From Luscinia megarhynchos (lineage: Eukaryota; Chordata; Aves; Passeriformes; Turdidae): a stretch of 64,000 nucleotides of DNA. Every line of letters starts with the position of its first letter. Within the stretch, counting starts at the first letter, position 1. Position numbers and translations under genes: made by a program. Of the stretch, positions 17,001-57,644 are shown in pieces. The notes under the pieces were generated by a model that ran no database searches, was not told the DNA's origin, and saw nothing but the letters and a program-made list of their open reading frames with translations. Location of the stretch: contig CM067591.1 of the NCBI GenBank assembly GCA_034336665.1, positions 620,001 to 684,000 on the forward strand, in the 5' to 3' direction.

Positions 17001-19296
17001 AGGGGGTCTCTCTGTCCCAGAGGGGTCTCTCTGTCCCCAGGGGGTCTCTCTGTCCCCAGGGGGGTCTCTGTGTCCCCAGGGGTGGTCTCTCTGTCCCAGA
17101 GGGGGTCTCTGTGTCCCCAGGGGGGGTCTCTGTCCCCAGGGGTGGTCTCTGTGTCCCAGGGTGGTCTCTGTGTCCCAGGGGGTCTCTCTGTCCCCAGGAG
17201 GGGTCCCTGTGTCCCAGGGTGGTCTCTCTGTCCCAGGGTGGTCTCTGTGTCCCAGGGGGTCTCTCTGTCCCCAGGGGGGTCTCTCTGTCCCAGGGGGTCT
17301 CTCTGTCCCCAGGGGGGTCTCTGTGTCCCAGGGGGTCTCTGTGTCCCCCCCAGGTGAACTGTGAGACGGATTTCGTGGCCCGCACCCCCGACTTCCAGCA
17401 GCTGGTGGAGTTGGCGGCCAGGGGGGTCCTGGGGCTGTGCCGGGGGGGCTCGGGCACCAAGGTGGGGGTCAGGGGGGGGGGCAGAGGCCGGGGGGGCTTT
17501 GGGGTGAGGGGGTGTTGGGGTGGCACAGAGGGTGTGGGGGTGCCGGGGTGCTCGGGGGAGGTTTTGGGGCTGCTGGGGGGAGGATTTGGGGTGCTGGGGG
17601 CAGAGTTTGGGGTGCTGGGGCAGAGTTTGGGGTGCTGGGGGAGGATTTGGGGGTGCTGGGGGAGGTTTTGGGGTACCAGGGGAGGTTTGGGGGTGCTGGG
17701 GCAGATTTGGGGGTGCTGGGGCAGGATTTGGGGTGCCAGGGGAGGTTTTGGGGTGCTGGGGGTGGTTTTGGGGGTGCTGGGGCAGGGTTTGGGGTGCCGG
17801 GCAGGTTTTGGGGTACCAGGGCAGGTTTGGGGTGCTGGGGCAGGTTTTGGGGTGCTGGGGCAGGTTTTGGGGGTGCTGGGGTAGGATTTTGGGGTGCCGG
17901 GGAGGTTTTGGGGTGCCAGTCTGACCTCCCCCCAGCACCTGCTGCGGGAGGATGAGCTGGCCCAGCTGCGTGTGGGGCCCGGGGGGGACCTGCTGAGCGA
18001 CCACCTGGCGCTGGCCATGGGTGAGTGCGGACCCTGGGCCTCTCCCAGTACATCCCAGTATGCCCAGTGCCCCTCATGGTGCCTGCCTCACCACTCCCAG
18101 TCTGCCCAGTTTGCCTCCTTCATGCCCCAAGTCCCCTGAACCCCAATTCCTAGTGATGCCAAATAACCCCAGTGCCCCAAAAACCTGAACTCCCAGTGCT
18201 CCCAGTGCCCCCAGTGCCCCAAAACCTGAACTCCCAGTGCCCCCAAAACCTGAACTCCCAGTTCCCCATAAACCTGACACTCCCAGTGCCCCCAGTATCC
18301 CAAAACCTGAACTCCCAGTGCCCCCAAAACACCTGACACTCCCAGTGCCCCCAAAAACCTGACACCCCCAGTGCTCCCCAGTGCCCCAAAAACCTGACAC
18401 TCCCAGTGCCCCCAGTGCTCCCAGTGCCCCAAAACCTGACACCCCCAGTGCCCCCAGTGCTCCCAGTGCCCCCAAAAACCTGACACCCCCAGTGCCCCCA
18501 GTGCTCCCCAGTGCCCCCAGTGTCCCAAAAACCTGAACTCCCAGTGCCCCAAAAACCTGAACTCCCAGTGCCCCCAGTGCTCCCAGTGCCCCAAAAACCT
18601 GACACCCCCCAGTGCCCCCAGTGCCCCCAGTGCTCCCAGTGCCCCCAGTCCCCGTCCTGGGCAGGCAGACCCCCGGGCGGGTTCCCGGGCGGGCTCCGAT
18701 CCGGGCTGGGGACCCTCCCCGCGCCTTTTCCCGGAGCTCTGCTGCCCCGTGCCCGGGTTTGTGGCTGCTGCTCCCCAATTCTGGCGCTGCTTTTTTAACC
18801 CCTGCCCCGCCGTGCCCCCCAGGCCGCCTGGGCGAGCGCCTGGCCCTGCGCCGCGCCGCGTGGCTCCGCGCCCCCGGCGGCTTCGTGGCCACCTACGCGC
18901 ACGGGTGGGTTCCGCCGGGGCCGCCCGTGGCCATGGGCACCTACGGGGCGCTGGTGGCCTGCGGGGCGCCGGCCCCGGGGCCCCCCCCGGCGGAGCTGCT
19001 GGAGCTGGGGCGCAGGGTGGCGCAGCACGTGGTGGGCATGGCGCCCACCAGCCTGGGGACCCCCGAGGACGAGCTGGGCGGGGAGGCGGAGACGCGGCTG
19101 CTGGCGCAGGGCTCGCTGCTGGAGCCGGGGGTATCCCCTGGGCCGCTACCTGCGGCAGCGCGGGGGGCTGCAGGTGCGGGATTTCCTGCGCTTCCAGTGC
19201 GGGGAGGAGCCCCCCGAGGAGCCCCCCCGGGAGCCCCCCCAGCCAGACGGGTGTGGCTCGGGGGGCTCAGCCCCTTCGCTGTCACACACAGCCTGA
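14076..19296 (+). CDS. TSFM: Mitochondrial elongation factor Ts (TSFM)
   Basis: Guanine-nucleotide exchange factor for mitochondrial EF-Tu, imported to the matrix. Six exons: 14076-14116, 14910-15050, 16492-16620, 17354-17461, 17936-18020 and 18823-19296. Exon 1 (MQRAALGALGGRRG) and the start of exon 2 (AAPRRWLSAAPP) look like a mitochondrial presequence rich in Arg and Ala. The UBA-like N-domain follows (LRARTGQPVLRCREALQ, then AEAWLQAESRRQGWARAA). The core carries the family signature VNCETDFVARTPDFQQLVE and, in exon 6, RRAAWLRAPGGFVATYAHG and RRVAQHVVGMAP. Total length is about 325 residues, as in human. Two frame problems are visible. Exon 1 ends in phase 2 but exon 2 needs phase 0. In exon 6 CCCC replaces the expected CCC after GGGGTAT, so the last ~50 residues (LGRYLRQRGGLQVRDFLRFQ) are in the next frame. 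The stop TGA at 19294 is in that corrected frame. Confidence 0.93.
14120..14885. repeat. Minisatellite filling TSFM intron 1
   Basis: Units of 12-45 bases of CCCCCAGCCCCGGGACCCC and GAACCGCTGGGACC. The array begins immediately after the exon 1 donor. Confidence 0.88.
15135..15780. repeat. 22-base array in TSFM intron 2
   Basis: About 28 units of GGGGGTCACAGCGGGTTTTG with TCCCATCGGG and TTGCAGCAGG variants. Some units contain TTGCAGCAGG, which could act as a weak acceptor. Confidence 0.9.
15840..16480 (+). repeat. Array copying the TSFM exon 3 acceptor
   Basis: Eight units of 55-85 bases. The authentic site is GTCCCCCCGTTCGCCCCAG before GCCGAGG. The units read CCCCATTTGCCCCCCCCAG before GCCATGG (for example ends near 16068, 16134, 16282 and 16352), reproducing the polypyrimidine tract, AG and first exon bases. 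Confidence 0.85.
16640..17345 (+). repeat. Array copying the TSFM exon 4 acceptor
   Basis: More than 30 units of 17-24 bases of GGGGTCTCTGTGTCCCCAG. The last unit, GTCTCTGTGTCCCCCCCAG, is the authentic 3' splice site of exon 4 at 17353. Confidence 0.9.
17470..17925. repeat. GGTGCTGGGG array in TSFM intron 4
   Basis: About 18 units of 20-27 bases of GGTGCTGGGGCAGGTTTTGG and GTGCCAGGGGAGG. The last units run up to the polypyrimidine tract of the exon 5 acceptor. Confidence 0.88.
18040..18655. repeat. CCCAGTGCCCCAAAACCTGA array in TSFM intron 5
   Basis: About 24 units mixing CTCCCAGTGCCCC with CAAAAACCTGACACC. The array ends 5' of the normal intron sequence before exon 6. Confidence 0.88.
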
Positions 19297-19301
19297 ATAA
19301 A
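19296..19301 (+). terminator. TSFM polyadenylation signal overlapping stop
   Basis: TGAATAAAG: the A of the stop TGA (19294-19296) is the first A of AATAAA. The inferred 3' UTR is about 15-25 nt, the third consecutive gene with this arrangement. Confidence 0.75.
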
Positions 19302-19539
19302 GTGCACAACAACCAGCCCCAGGTGTTTTGTTGGGAAAAGAAAAGGGAGCCCAAAATTTCTTGCCCCGCACCCCCAAATTTTCTCTGAGCTCGCCCAGGA
19401 GCCCCCCACTCCTCTGCGGGTTTTTAATGCGGAGGGAGAGGATGTGACCCCAAAGAGCCAGAACGGGAATGGGGGGCACAGGAATGGGGGGCACCCCATC
19501 CCATCCCTGACACCCCCCGGGGGACGGGGGGGTGACAGA

Positions 19540-19730
19540 GAGGGGCGAGGGACACGGGGGGTGTGGACAGGTGGGGCCAGGGACAGGTGGGGACACGCAC
19601 AGGGACAGGTGGGGACACGGGGGGTGGGGACACGGGGGGTGGGCACAGGGACAGGTGGGGACACGGGGGGTGGGGACAGGGACAGGTGGGGACACGGGGG
19701 GTGGGGACAGGACCAGGTGGCTGAGGGGGG
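19540..19730. repeat. GGGGACACGGGGGGTGGGGA array 3' of TSFM
   Basis: About 8 units of 22-30 bases with ACAGGTGGGGACACG. It lies between the TSFM polyadenylation site and the CpG-rich island. Confidence 0.8.
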
Positions 19731-19799
19731 TCAGGAGTGGGGGGTGGCAGGAATTTGGGGGGCGGGGGTCCAACACCCACCGAGAGACGCCGGCTGCTC

Positions 19800-20425
19800 C
19801 GGTCCCCCCTCCGTGACGTCACCAGCCGCCTCCCGGGACAAGTAACCGGGAACAGGCCGGGCTGGAACAGCCTATCCTGGATTACTTGAACCGGGCTGCG
19901 GCCGCCCAAGCGACTCCCGGTTCCCCCCGGTTCTCCCCGCCCCGTCCCCGCGCTGTCACCGCCCGTTCACGGAGTCCCCGGGCTGGGACATCAACGGGAG
20001 GGTGACAGCGACCGGGGGGGGACACGGGACGGGGGGGGACACACGCGACAGCCCCTCCCGGTGCCCGCCCCTCCCCCCCGTACCTGCCGCTCCCTGCCGC
20101 CGTCGGGCCCGGGGGGGGGGGAGGGGCGGGGGAGGGGCGGGGGGGCCGCGCGCGCCCACCGGAGGGAACGGGGCCGCGGCGGTTTCCAGGCGCCCCCCGC
20201 ACCGGGAGAGGGGCGGGGCCGCCGCTCGGGGTTCGGGGCGGGGCGGGGCCGGGGTGGCCTTGAAACGGGCGGCGCGCGCTGATTGGCTGAGTGGAGAAAG
20301 GGGCGGGGCCGGGCCGTGTTTACATCTCGCGGGGAGGGGCGGGGTTTCCCTAAGCCACGCCCCCTGTGCGGATGGGACGGGGTTTCCCGGCCACGCCCTC
20401 ATGAGTGAAGGGGCGGGGCTCCTGC
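19800..20425. promoter_or_regulatory. Orphan CpG-rich island with CRE and CCAAT
   Basis: High CpG density, TGACGTCA at 19814-19821, inverted CCAAT (ATTGG) at 20282-20286 and several GGGGCGGGG boxes between 20120 and 20340. It has the look of a housekeeping promoter, but no coding exon is recognisable on either side. It could start a non-coding RNA or a gene I do not recognise. Confidence 0.5.
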
Positions 20426-20429
20426 GCTA

Positions 20430-21500
20430 AATATTGAGAAATTAATTTTATTAAATAAAACGGAAAATCCCTTTTCCCCTGGATAAATAAATCCTCCAGG
20501 ATTTATTCGCGGGAACCCCAAGTTCCTTCTGTTTAAATCCCCAATTCCTTCTTTTTCCATCCCATTTCCACCTAATTCACCTCAAATTCCTCATTTTAAC
20601 CCCAAATTCTTTTTTCATCCCAGTTCTAATTCACCTCAAATTCCTCGTTTCAACCTTAGATTCTTTTTCCATCCCATTTCCACCTAATTCACCTCAAATT
20701 TCTCATTTCAACCCCAAATTCTTTTTTATCCCATTTCCACCTAATTCACCTCAAATTCCTCGTTTCAACCCCAAATTCTTTTTTCAACCCAGTTCTAATT
20801 CACCTCAAATTCCTCGTTCCAACCTTAAATTCTTTTTCCATCCCATTTCCACCCAATTCACCTCAAATTCCTCCTGTTTGAACCCCAAATTCCTTTTTTT
20901 TATCCCAGTTCCTCCTAATTCACCTCAAATTCCTCGTTTCAACCCCAAATTCTTTTTTCAACCCAGTTCTAATTCACCTCAAATTCCTCGTTCCAACCTT
21001 AAATTCTTTTTCCATCCCAGTTCCACCCAATTCACCTCAAATCCTCCTGTTTGAACCCCCAGTTCCTTGTTTTTCCATTCCAGTTCCACCTAATTCACCT
21101 CAAATTCCGCGTTTCAACCTTAAATTCTTTTTTCATCCAAATTCAACCTAATTCACCTCAAATTCCTCCTATTTGAACCCCAAATTCCTTCTTTTTTATC
21201 CCAGTTCCACCTAATTCACCTCAAATTCCTCGTTCCAACCTTAAATTCTTTTTCCATCCCATTTCCACCCAATTCACCTCAAATTCCTCCTATTTGAACC
21301 CCAAATTCCTTTTTTTTATCCCAGTTCCTCCTAATTCACCTCAAATTCCTCATTTCAACCCCAAATTCTTTTTCCATCCCAGTTCTAATTCACCTCAAAT
21401 TCCTCGTTCCAACCTTAAATTCTTTTTCCATCCCAGTTCCACCTAATTCACCTCAAATTCCTCCCTCTTCATACAAATTCCTTTGGTCTCCCCAAAATTC
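20430..21500. repeat. AT-rich minisatellite TTCACCTCAAATTCCTC
   Basis: About 16 units of 55-75 bases: AATTCACCTCAAATTCCTCG, then CCCCAAATTCTTTTT and ATCCCATTTCCACC. It is the only large AT-leaning array in the left half. The stretch 21500-21780 after it holds no recognisable feature. Confidence 0.88.
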
Positions 21501-21779
21501 CTAGTTCCCCCCAGAATAAATCCTTCCTATTTCACCTCAAACCTCCTCGTCTTTCACCCCAATTTCCTCTTTCTTCACCCGAATTCCTCCGGTTTTTCCC
21601 GTTTCCCACGCAGGAAGTTGTTTTCTCGGGTTTTGGGGTTGTTTTTAAAGGAAAATCTGTGGGTGTGTCCCGTGGCGTCCGCAGCAAATTCCGGCGCGTT
21701 TCGTTCCTCGCCCATCAGAGAGCGAAACTCGTCCCGGGGCGGTGCCAGACCCAGTTCCGGGGATAACTGGGACAAACTG

Positions 21780-22870
21780 GGACAAACTGGGAATTGGCGG
21801 GCGTGCCCTGGGAGCGGCCAGCGGGAGAGCTGGGGGCGGACTGGGAGGACTGGGAGGACTGGGACAGGACTGGGACAGGACCGGGGGTGGACTGGGAGTA
21901 GACAGGACTGGACTGAGACCGGGACCGGACTGGAGTGGATTGGAATGGACTGGGACCGGACTGGGAGCGGACTAGGACTGGACTGGGAGCGAACTGGAAA
22001 TGTACTGGGACCAGACTAGGACTGGACTGGGACTGGACTGGATTTGAATTGGACTGGAAGCGGAGTGGACCTGTACTGGGAGCGGACTGAGGCTGTGCTG
22101 GGGCTGTACTGGGAGCGGACTGGAGCTGTACTGGGAGTGGACTGGAGCTGTACTGGAGCTGTACTGGGAGCGGACTGGGGCTGGACTGGGAGGCTGCTGT
22201 ACTGGGAGCGGACTGGGAGCTATACTGGCTGTACTGGAGCTGTACTGGGAGGCCGGACTGGGGCTGTACTGGAGCTGTACTGGGGCTGTACTGGGAGCGG
22301 ACTGGGGCTGTACTGGAGCTGTACTGGGGCTGTACTGGCTGTACTGGAGCTGTACTGGGGCTGTACTGGGGCTGCACTGGAGCTGGACTGGGGCTGTACT
22401 GGGGCTGTACTGGGGCTGTACTGGAGCTGTACTGGAGCTGTACTGGAGCTGCACTGGGAGCGGACTGGAGCTGCACTGGTAGCGGACTGGGGCTGTACTG
22501 GAGCTGTACTGGGGCTGTACTGGCGCTGTATTGGAGCTGTACTGGAGCTGGACTGGGGCTGTACTGGGAGCGGACTGGGGCTGTACTGGAGCTGTACTGG
22601 GGCTGTACTGGGGCTGTACTGGCGCTGTACTGGAGCTGTACTGGGGCTGTACTGGGGCTGTACTGGAGCTGCACTGGTAGCGGACTGGGACTGTACTGGA
22701 GCTGTACTGGAGCTGTACTGGGGCTGTACTGGGGCTGTACTGGAGCTGCACTGGTAGCGGACTGGGGCTGTACTGGGGCTGTACTGGAGCTGTACTGGGG
22801 CTGTACTGGCGCTGTACTGGGGCTGTACTGGAGCTGTACTGGGGCTGTACTGGAGCTGAACTGGCGCTGA
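21780..22870. repeat. CTGTACTGG minisatellite
   Basis: About 85 units of 11-13 bases, GGGGCTGTACTGGAGCTG and GGGAGCGGACTGG variants. The minus-strand frame reads VQPQYSSSTAP-like repeats for hundreds of residues and is not a gene. Confidence 0.92.
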
Positions 22871-22879
22871 ACTGGGACC

Positions 22880-23090
22880 GAACCGGGGCCGCCCCGAGCT
22901 GCCGCTCCCGCCCCGCCCACATCCGGGTACCTCGAGCGCAGCCCCGCCCACCCTCCCCGCCTCCCCATTGGCTGCCGGTTTGTGACGTCACTGGTCCGGG
23001 GCGGGGCGCAGCCGCTCCCCAGGGAATCCCAAAAATCTCCCGGAGCTGCGGCGGCGGAGCGGGATCCCCCGGCAGCGACACGGCCGGACT
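22880..23090. promoter_or_regulatory. Orphan CpG-rich island embedded in the minisatellite
   Basis: Non-repetitive CpG-rich DNA with GC boxes, inverted CCAAT (ATTGG) at 22967-22971 and TGACGTCA at 22983-22990. ACTGG arrays bound it on both sides. Promoter-like, but no exon is identified. Confidence 0.5.
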
Positions 23091-23675
23091 GGGGCCGACT
23101 GGGAGAGAACTGAGAGAGGACTGGGACTGGACGGGACTGGGACTGGAGCCGGACTGGGACTGGACAGGACTGGACAGGACTGGGGCCGGACTGGGAACAG
23201 ACTGGGACTGGACAGGACTGGGAGTGCTGGGCTGGGGGCGGACTGGGAGTGGACTGGGACTGGACAGGACAGGACTGGACAAGACTGGGAGCGGACTGGG
23301 AGAGAACTGGGACTGGACGGGACTGCACTGGGAGCGGACTGGAAGTTGTCTGGGAGCGGACTGGGAGAGGACTGGGACTGGACAGGGTCTGGGACTGGCA
23401 GTGGACAGGACTGGGGCCGGATTGGGAGCAGACTGGGACAGGACTGGGAGTGGACTGGAGGCAGACTGAGACCAGACTGGGACTGGACCGAGGGCGGACT
23501 GGAACTGGGAGCGGACTGGGAGAGGACTGGGGATGGATTTGAACTGGACAGGACAGGACTGGGAGTGGACTGGGAGAGGACTGGGGATGGACTGGAACAG
23601 GACAGGACCGGACTGGGAGTGGACTGGGAGTGGACTGGAACTGGACAGGACTGGACTGGGAGTGGACTGGGCCCC
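23090..23675. repeat. GGACTGGGACTGG minisatellite
   Basis: About 45 units of 11-13 bases (GGACTGGGAGTGGACTGG, GGACAGGACTGG), a diverged continuation of the 21780-22870 family. It stops about 215 bases before the SLC11A2 polyadenylation signal. Confidence 0.9.
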
Positions 23676-23889
23676 CCCAGTCCTGCCACCACCTCCCCCA
23701 AATGCAGCAGCTTCGGGGTTCCACCAAAAATCTCCAAAAATCAAAAATCAATCCCGCAGCTCCAGTTCCCAGGATGGATCCAGCACCTCCATCACCACCT
23801 TGGACCTGTCCAGTGCCACCAGTGCATGAGGGGATGGGAAACTGGGAAGAGATGGAGTTCCCAGGGAAAAGAGACTGGGTAGCAAAACT

Positions 23890-23895
23890 TTTATT
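23890..23895 (-). terminator. SLC11A2 polyadenylation signal
   Basis: AATAAA on the minus strand (TTTATT on plus), about 500 bases beyond the SLC11A2 stop, with no other hexamer seen in between. Confidence 0.6.
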
Positions 23896-24397
23896 TCTAA
23901 AACAGCCTAAAAACTGCAGAGCAGGAAATTCCCGGTGCTCAATCGCAGTTTTTGGGAACTGCTGCCCTCGAACCCTCCTGAGGGTGGGTTTGGAGCTCTG
24001 GCAGCACCCAGAACTCCTGGAAATGCTGGGAAATGCTTCTGACCCTGGTGCCAGCCCTGGCCCACGGCCAGAGCCCTGGCAGCACATCTGGCTTTCACTG
24101 GGAATTCTGGAATATCCCCAAATTAGGGAAACCCCCGAGGATCAAAGTCGTCCTGGAGTGATGGGAATGGAAATCCAGGAAACATCAAGGGACTCTTCCC
24201 AGAGCTGCCTTTGGGGGGAAATGGGGAGAAGCTTTGAGGGGCCCTGGCTCTGTCCCCAAATTCTGGTGGCTCCTCCTGGTCCTGCTGTCCTGGGGTCTCT
24301 GCTCTGCTCCTGCCCGGGGTCCCGGGGCAGGGAGGGGGTCCCGGGGGTCCATCCCACAACTGGGGGGTCCTGGAGGTCCGGTCTGGTGCTGGTGCTG
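23896..24397 (-). other. SLC11A2 3' UTR (non-IRE type)
   Basis: Non-repetitive sequence between the stop and AATAAA. The only CAGTGN on the sense strand (near 24091-24100) has flanks that do not pair (ATTCC against AAGCC), so no iron-responsive element is visible. This agrees with the non-IRE identity of the last exon. Confidence 0.55.
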
Positions 24398-55159
<30,762 letters not shown>

Positions 55160-55212
55160 GGCTCCTGCAGCACCCTCCGCTCCCGGGGCAGCACCCAAGG
55201 GTGTCCCCTCCC

Positions 55213-55329
55213 TATTTAAGCGCTGTCGCCTCCCTCCGCCCAGGAGCAGAGTTCCCCAGGGAGCTCCGCGGTTCCTCAGAGGTGGCGGCATGTCCCCAGC
55301 GCTAATTAACTCCGCGATCGTTAATTAAC
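55213..55329 (-). promoter_or_regulatory. SLC11A2 1A promoter: TATA-like box and homeodomain sites
   Basis: TTAAATA (minus strand, 55219-55213) lies 54 bases upstream of the 1A ATG, leaving room for a 20-30 nt leader. Further upstream are TAATTAA at 55303-55309 and GTTAATTAAC at 55320-55329. These resemble sites for CDX/HNF1-type homeodomain factors, which would fit an enterocyte promoter. The factor assignment is inference. Confidence 0.5.
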
Positions 55330-55564
55330 TCCCCGCCTTGATGCGACCCCGATGCGGACTCTGCTCGGGCAGCCCCGCTACGTGCGGCGGGCACCGTCCC
55401 GCGCTATCGCGGCTCTGTCGGCGATAACCCCGCGGCGATAAATAAAAAAAAAAGCTGAGCGAGCAACAGGTGAGAGCTGCGTGAGCCGTGCCACGAACCG
55501 GGGGGGGCTGCGAGGATTTTTTTGGGGCTCCCCAGGATCTGGGAATGGCGCAGGTGCGGCCCAC

Positions 55565-55975
55565 GGAGGTGTTATAAAGGAGAAAGAAAATATATAAAAT
55601 ATAAGTGAGAAACAAAATATATAAATTATAAGTGAGAAAGAAAATATATAAAATATAAGTGAGAAACAAAATATATAAATTATAAACGAGAAACAAAATA
55701 TATAAATTATAAATGAGAAAAAAAATATAAAATATAAGTGAGAAACAAAATATATAAATTATAAGTGAGAAAGAAAATATATAAAATATAAGTGAGAAAC
55801 AAAATATATAAAATATAAGTGAGAAACAAAATATATAAATTATAAACGAGAAACAAAATATATAAAATATAAGTGAGAAACAAAATATATAAATTATAAA
55901 CTAGAAACAAAATATATAAAATATATAAAATATAAGTGAGAAACAAAATATATAAATTATAAACGAGAAACAAAG
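55565..55975 (-). repeat. AT-rich tail array of LTR-like repeat, copy 2
   Basis: About 15 units of 26-28 bases, TATAAATTATAAGTGAGAAA plus CAAAATA. Same consensus as 7725-7925. Confidence 0.9.
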
Positions 55976-56505
55976 TCTCGATACAATTTCTATTGGTTTA
56001 TTTTATAGAGACAGAGCTGGGGAAAACGTGAGGGGTCACAGCCTGAAGTTGGTTTGCAGCTCCCTTTTTATAGGATGGTTTTCTTTGTAATAATTAATAA
56101 TTGTTACTGTTTTGTTGTAGTAATTCTGCAAGGTGAGCAGTGGTGCTCAGAGAAACTTCCAAATTTCCGTGGGGCAGCTCTTGGGACAATCTGGTCTTGC
56201 TGGATACAAACCAGAAGAAGAGGGAAGTTTGATTTTTAGCAGATAGTTTGTGATTGATTACACAAAAGCAGGAAATCAGATTTTTTCAGACTGTGGAAAA
56301 CCCCTTTTTTTTTTTTTTCTTTTGCCAACTGGCATGCAATATTCAATATACAATATTCACAACAGGGGGATTTAATCAGAGTGGGTTTAATCAAATATTT
56401 CCCTTTATCCAGGTCCACGTTCTTTTCTTATTTTAAATATTCTGGTTTATACAAACCCCAAAACGTTTACGGTTAACAGGAATTTGTATCAATCAGCACA
56501 GAGCT
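55976..56505 (-). mobile_element. LTR-like dispersed repeat, copy 2
   Basis: Second copy of 7926-8485. On the minus strand it carries an intact TATAAAAAGGGA (56072-56061) and AATAAA (56002-55997), then TATCGAGACTTTG and the tail array. It lies between the SLC11A2 1A promoter and LETMD1. No coding capacity. Confidence 0.62.
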
Positions 56506-56619
56506 CGGGGCAGGTGCTTCCCGAAAATCCTCGGACGATGTTTGCTCGGGCAGCGCCTGGAACGAGGAAAACAAACACGGCCCACGCGGGGCCGGGGCAC
56601 AACCGGTTCGGCCGCCCGG

Positions 56620-57365
56620 GAACGGGAACGGGAACAGGGAACAGGGACGGACAGACGGACGGACAGACGGACAGAGGGGGCCGGTACCGGGATGGGATCG
56701 AGGGTCCCGGGATGGGCTCGGGGGTCCCGGACGGACAGAAGAACCCGCCCGGTACCGGGATGGGATCGAGGGTCCCGGTACCGGGATGGGTTTGGGGGGT
56801 CCCGGTACCGGGATGGGTTTGGGGGTCCCGGGTTGAGATCGGGGGTCCGGGACAGACAGAAGAACCCGCCCGGTACCGGGATGGGGTTGGGGGGTCCCGG
56901 TACAGGGATGGGTTTGGGGGTCCCGGGATGGGTTTGGGGGTCCCGGATAGAGAGAAGAACCTGCCCGGTACCGGGATGGAGCTCGGGGGTCCCGGGGCAG
57001 ACGGAGGGTCCTGCCCGATACCGGGATAGGTTTGGGGGTCCCGGACTGACAAAATAACCCACCCGGTACCGGGATGGAGCTCGGGGGTCAGGGACAGACG
57101 GAGGGTCCTGCCCGGTACCGGGATGGGTTTGGGGGGTCCCGGTACAGGGATGGGATTGGGGGTCCCGGGATGGGTTTGGGGGTCCCGGATAGAGAGAAGA
57201 ACCTGCCCGGTACCGGGATGGGTTTGGGGGTCCCGGGATGAGATCGGGGGTCCCGGACAGACACAAAAACCTGTCCGGTACCGGGATGGAGCTCGGGGGT
57301 CCCGGGATGGGCTCGGGGGTCCCGGACAGACGGAGGGTCCTGCCCGGTACCGGGATGGGGCTCGG
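56620..57365. repeat. ~45-base array upstream of LETMD1
   Basis: About 17 units of GGTACCGGGATGGGTTTGGG, GGTCCCGGACAGACAGAAGA and ACCCGCCC. The long minus-strand frames are repeat translations. Confidence 0.9.
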
Positions 57366-57582
57366 GGGTCCCGGCCGCTCCGCCGCGCTGTTTGGGCTCC
57401 GGGGACACTGCGGGGGCAGCGGCAGCTCCTGCACGCCCCACCGAGCGCTGGGGAAAGGGCTAAAGCAGGAGGAGGGTCCCGGGTCACCGGCAGAACCGAG
57501 CCGAGCCGAACCGGGCCCGGGCCCGTCGGGGGGAACGGAATCAGCGGGCTCGGGCCGCACCCGGAGCCGCCAGCACAGGAGC

Positions 57583-57644
57583 ACTTCCGGCGCGGCAGCC
57601 AATCAGCGCTCAGCGCCCCACGTGACCGGCGCGCCAAGATGGCG
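57583..57644 (+). promoter_or_regulatory. LETMD1 core promoter
   Basis: An ETS site ACTTCCGG (57583-57590), CCAAT (57599-57603), E-box CACGTG (57619-57624) and a YY1-type CAAGATGGCG (57635-57644) that contains the start codon. TATA-less. This is a typical nuclear-encoded mitochondrial gene promoter. The leader must be very short. Confidence 0.65.

Noticed and set aside
16103..18004. 633-residue minus-strand open frame
   Set aside because: Antisense to TSFM exons and their repeat-filled introns. TETPWGQRDP repeats only.
20430..21500. The AT-rich array as a possible centromeric or origin element
   Set aside because: Only about 1 kb, with diverged 55-75 base units lying between genes. Nothing beyond a local minisatellite can be supported.
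21575..21775. 66-residue minus-strand frame of mixed composition
   Set aside because: Less repetitive than its surroundings, but I recognise no family, start context or splice partner, so no gene is called.
21715..24087. 790-residue minus-strand open frame
   Set aside because: Almost entirely VQLQYSPSTAP-type translation of the ACTGG minisatellite. The SLC11A2 3' UTR supplies the rest.
24085..24105. CAGTGA as an IRE loop in the SLC11A2 3' UTR
   Set aside because: The five bases on each side do not form the required upper stem and there is no bulged C at the proper spacing.
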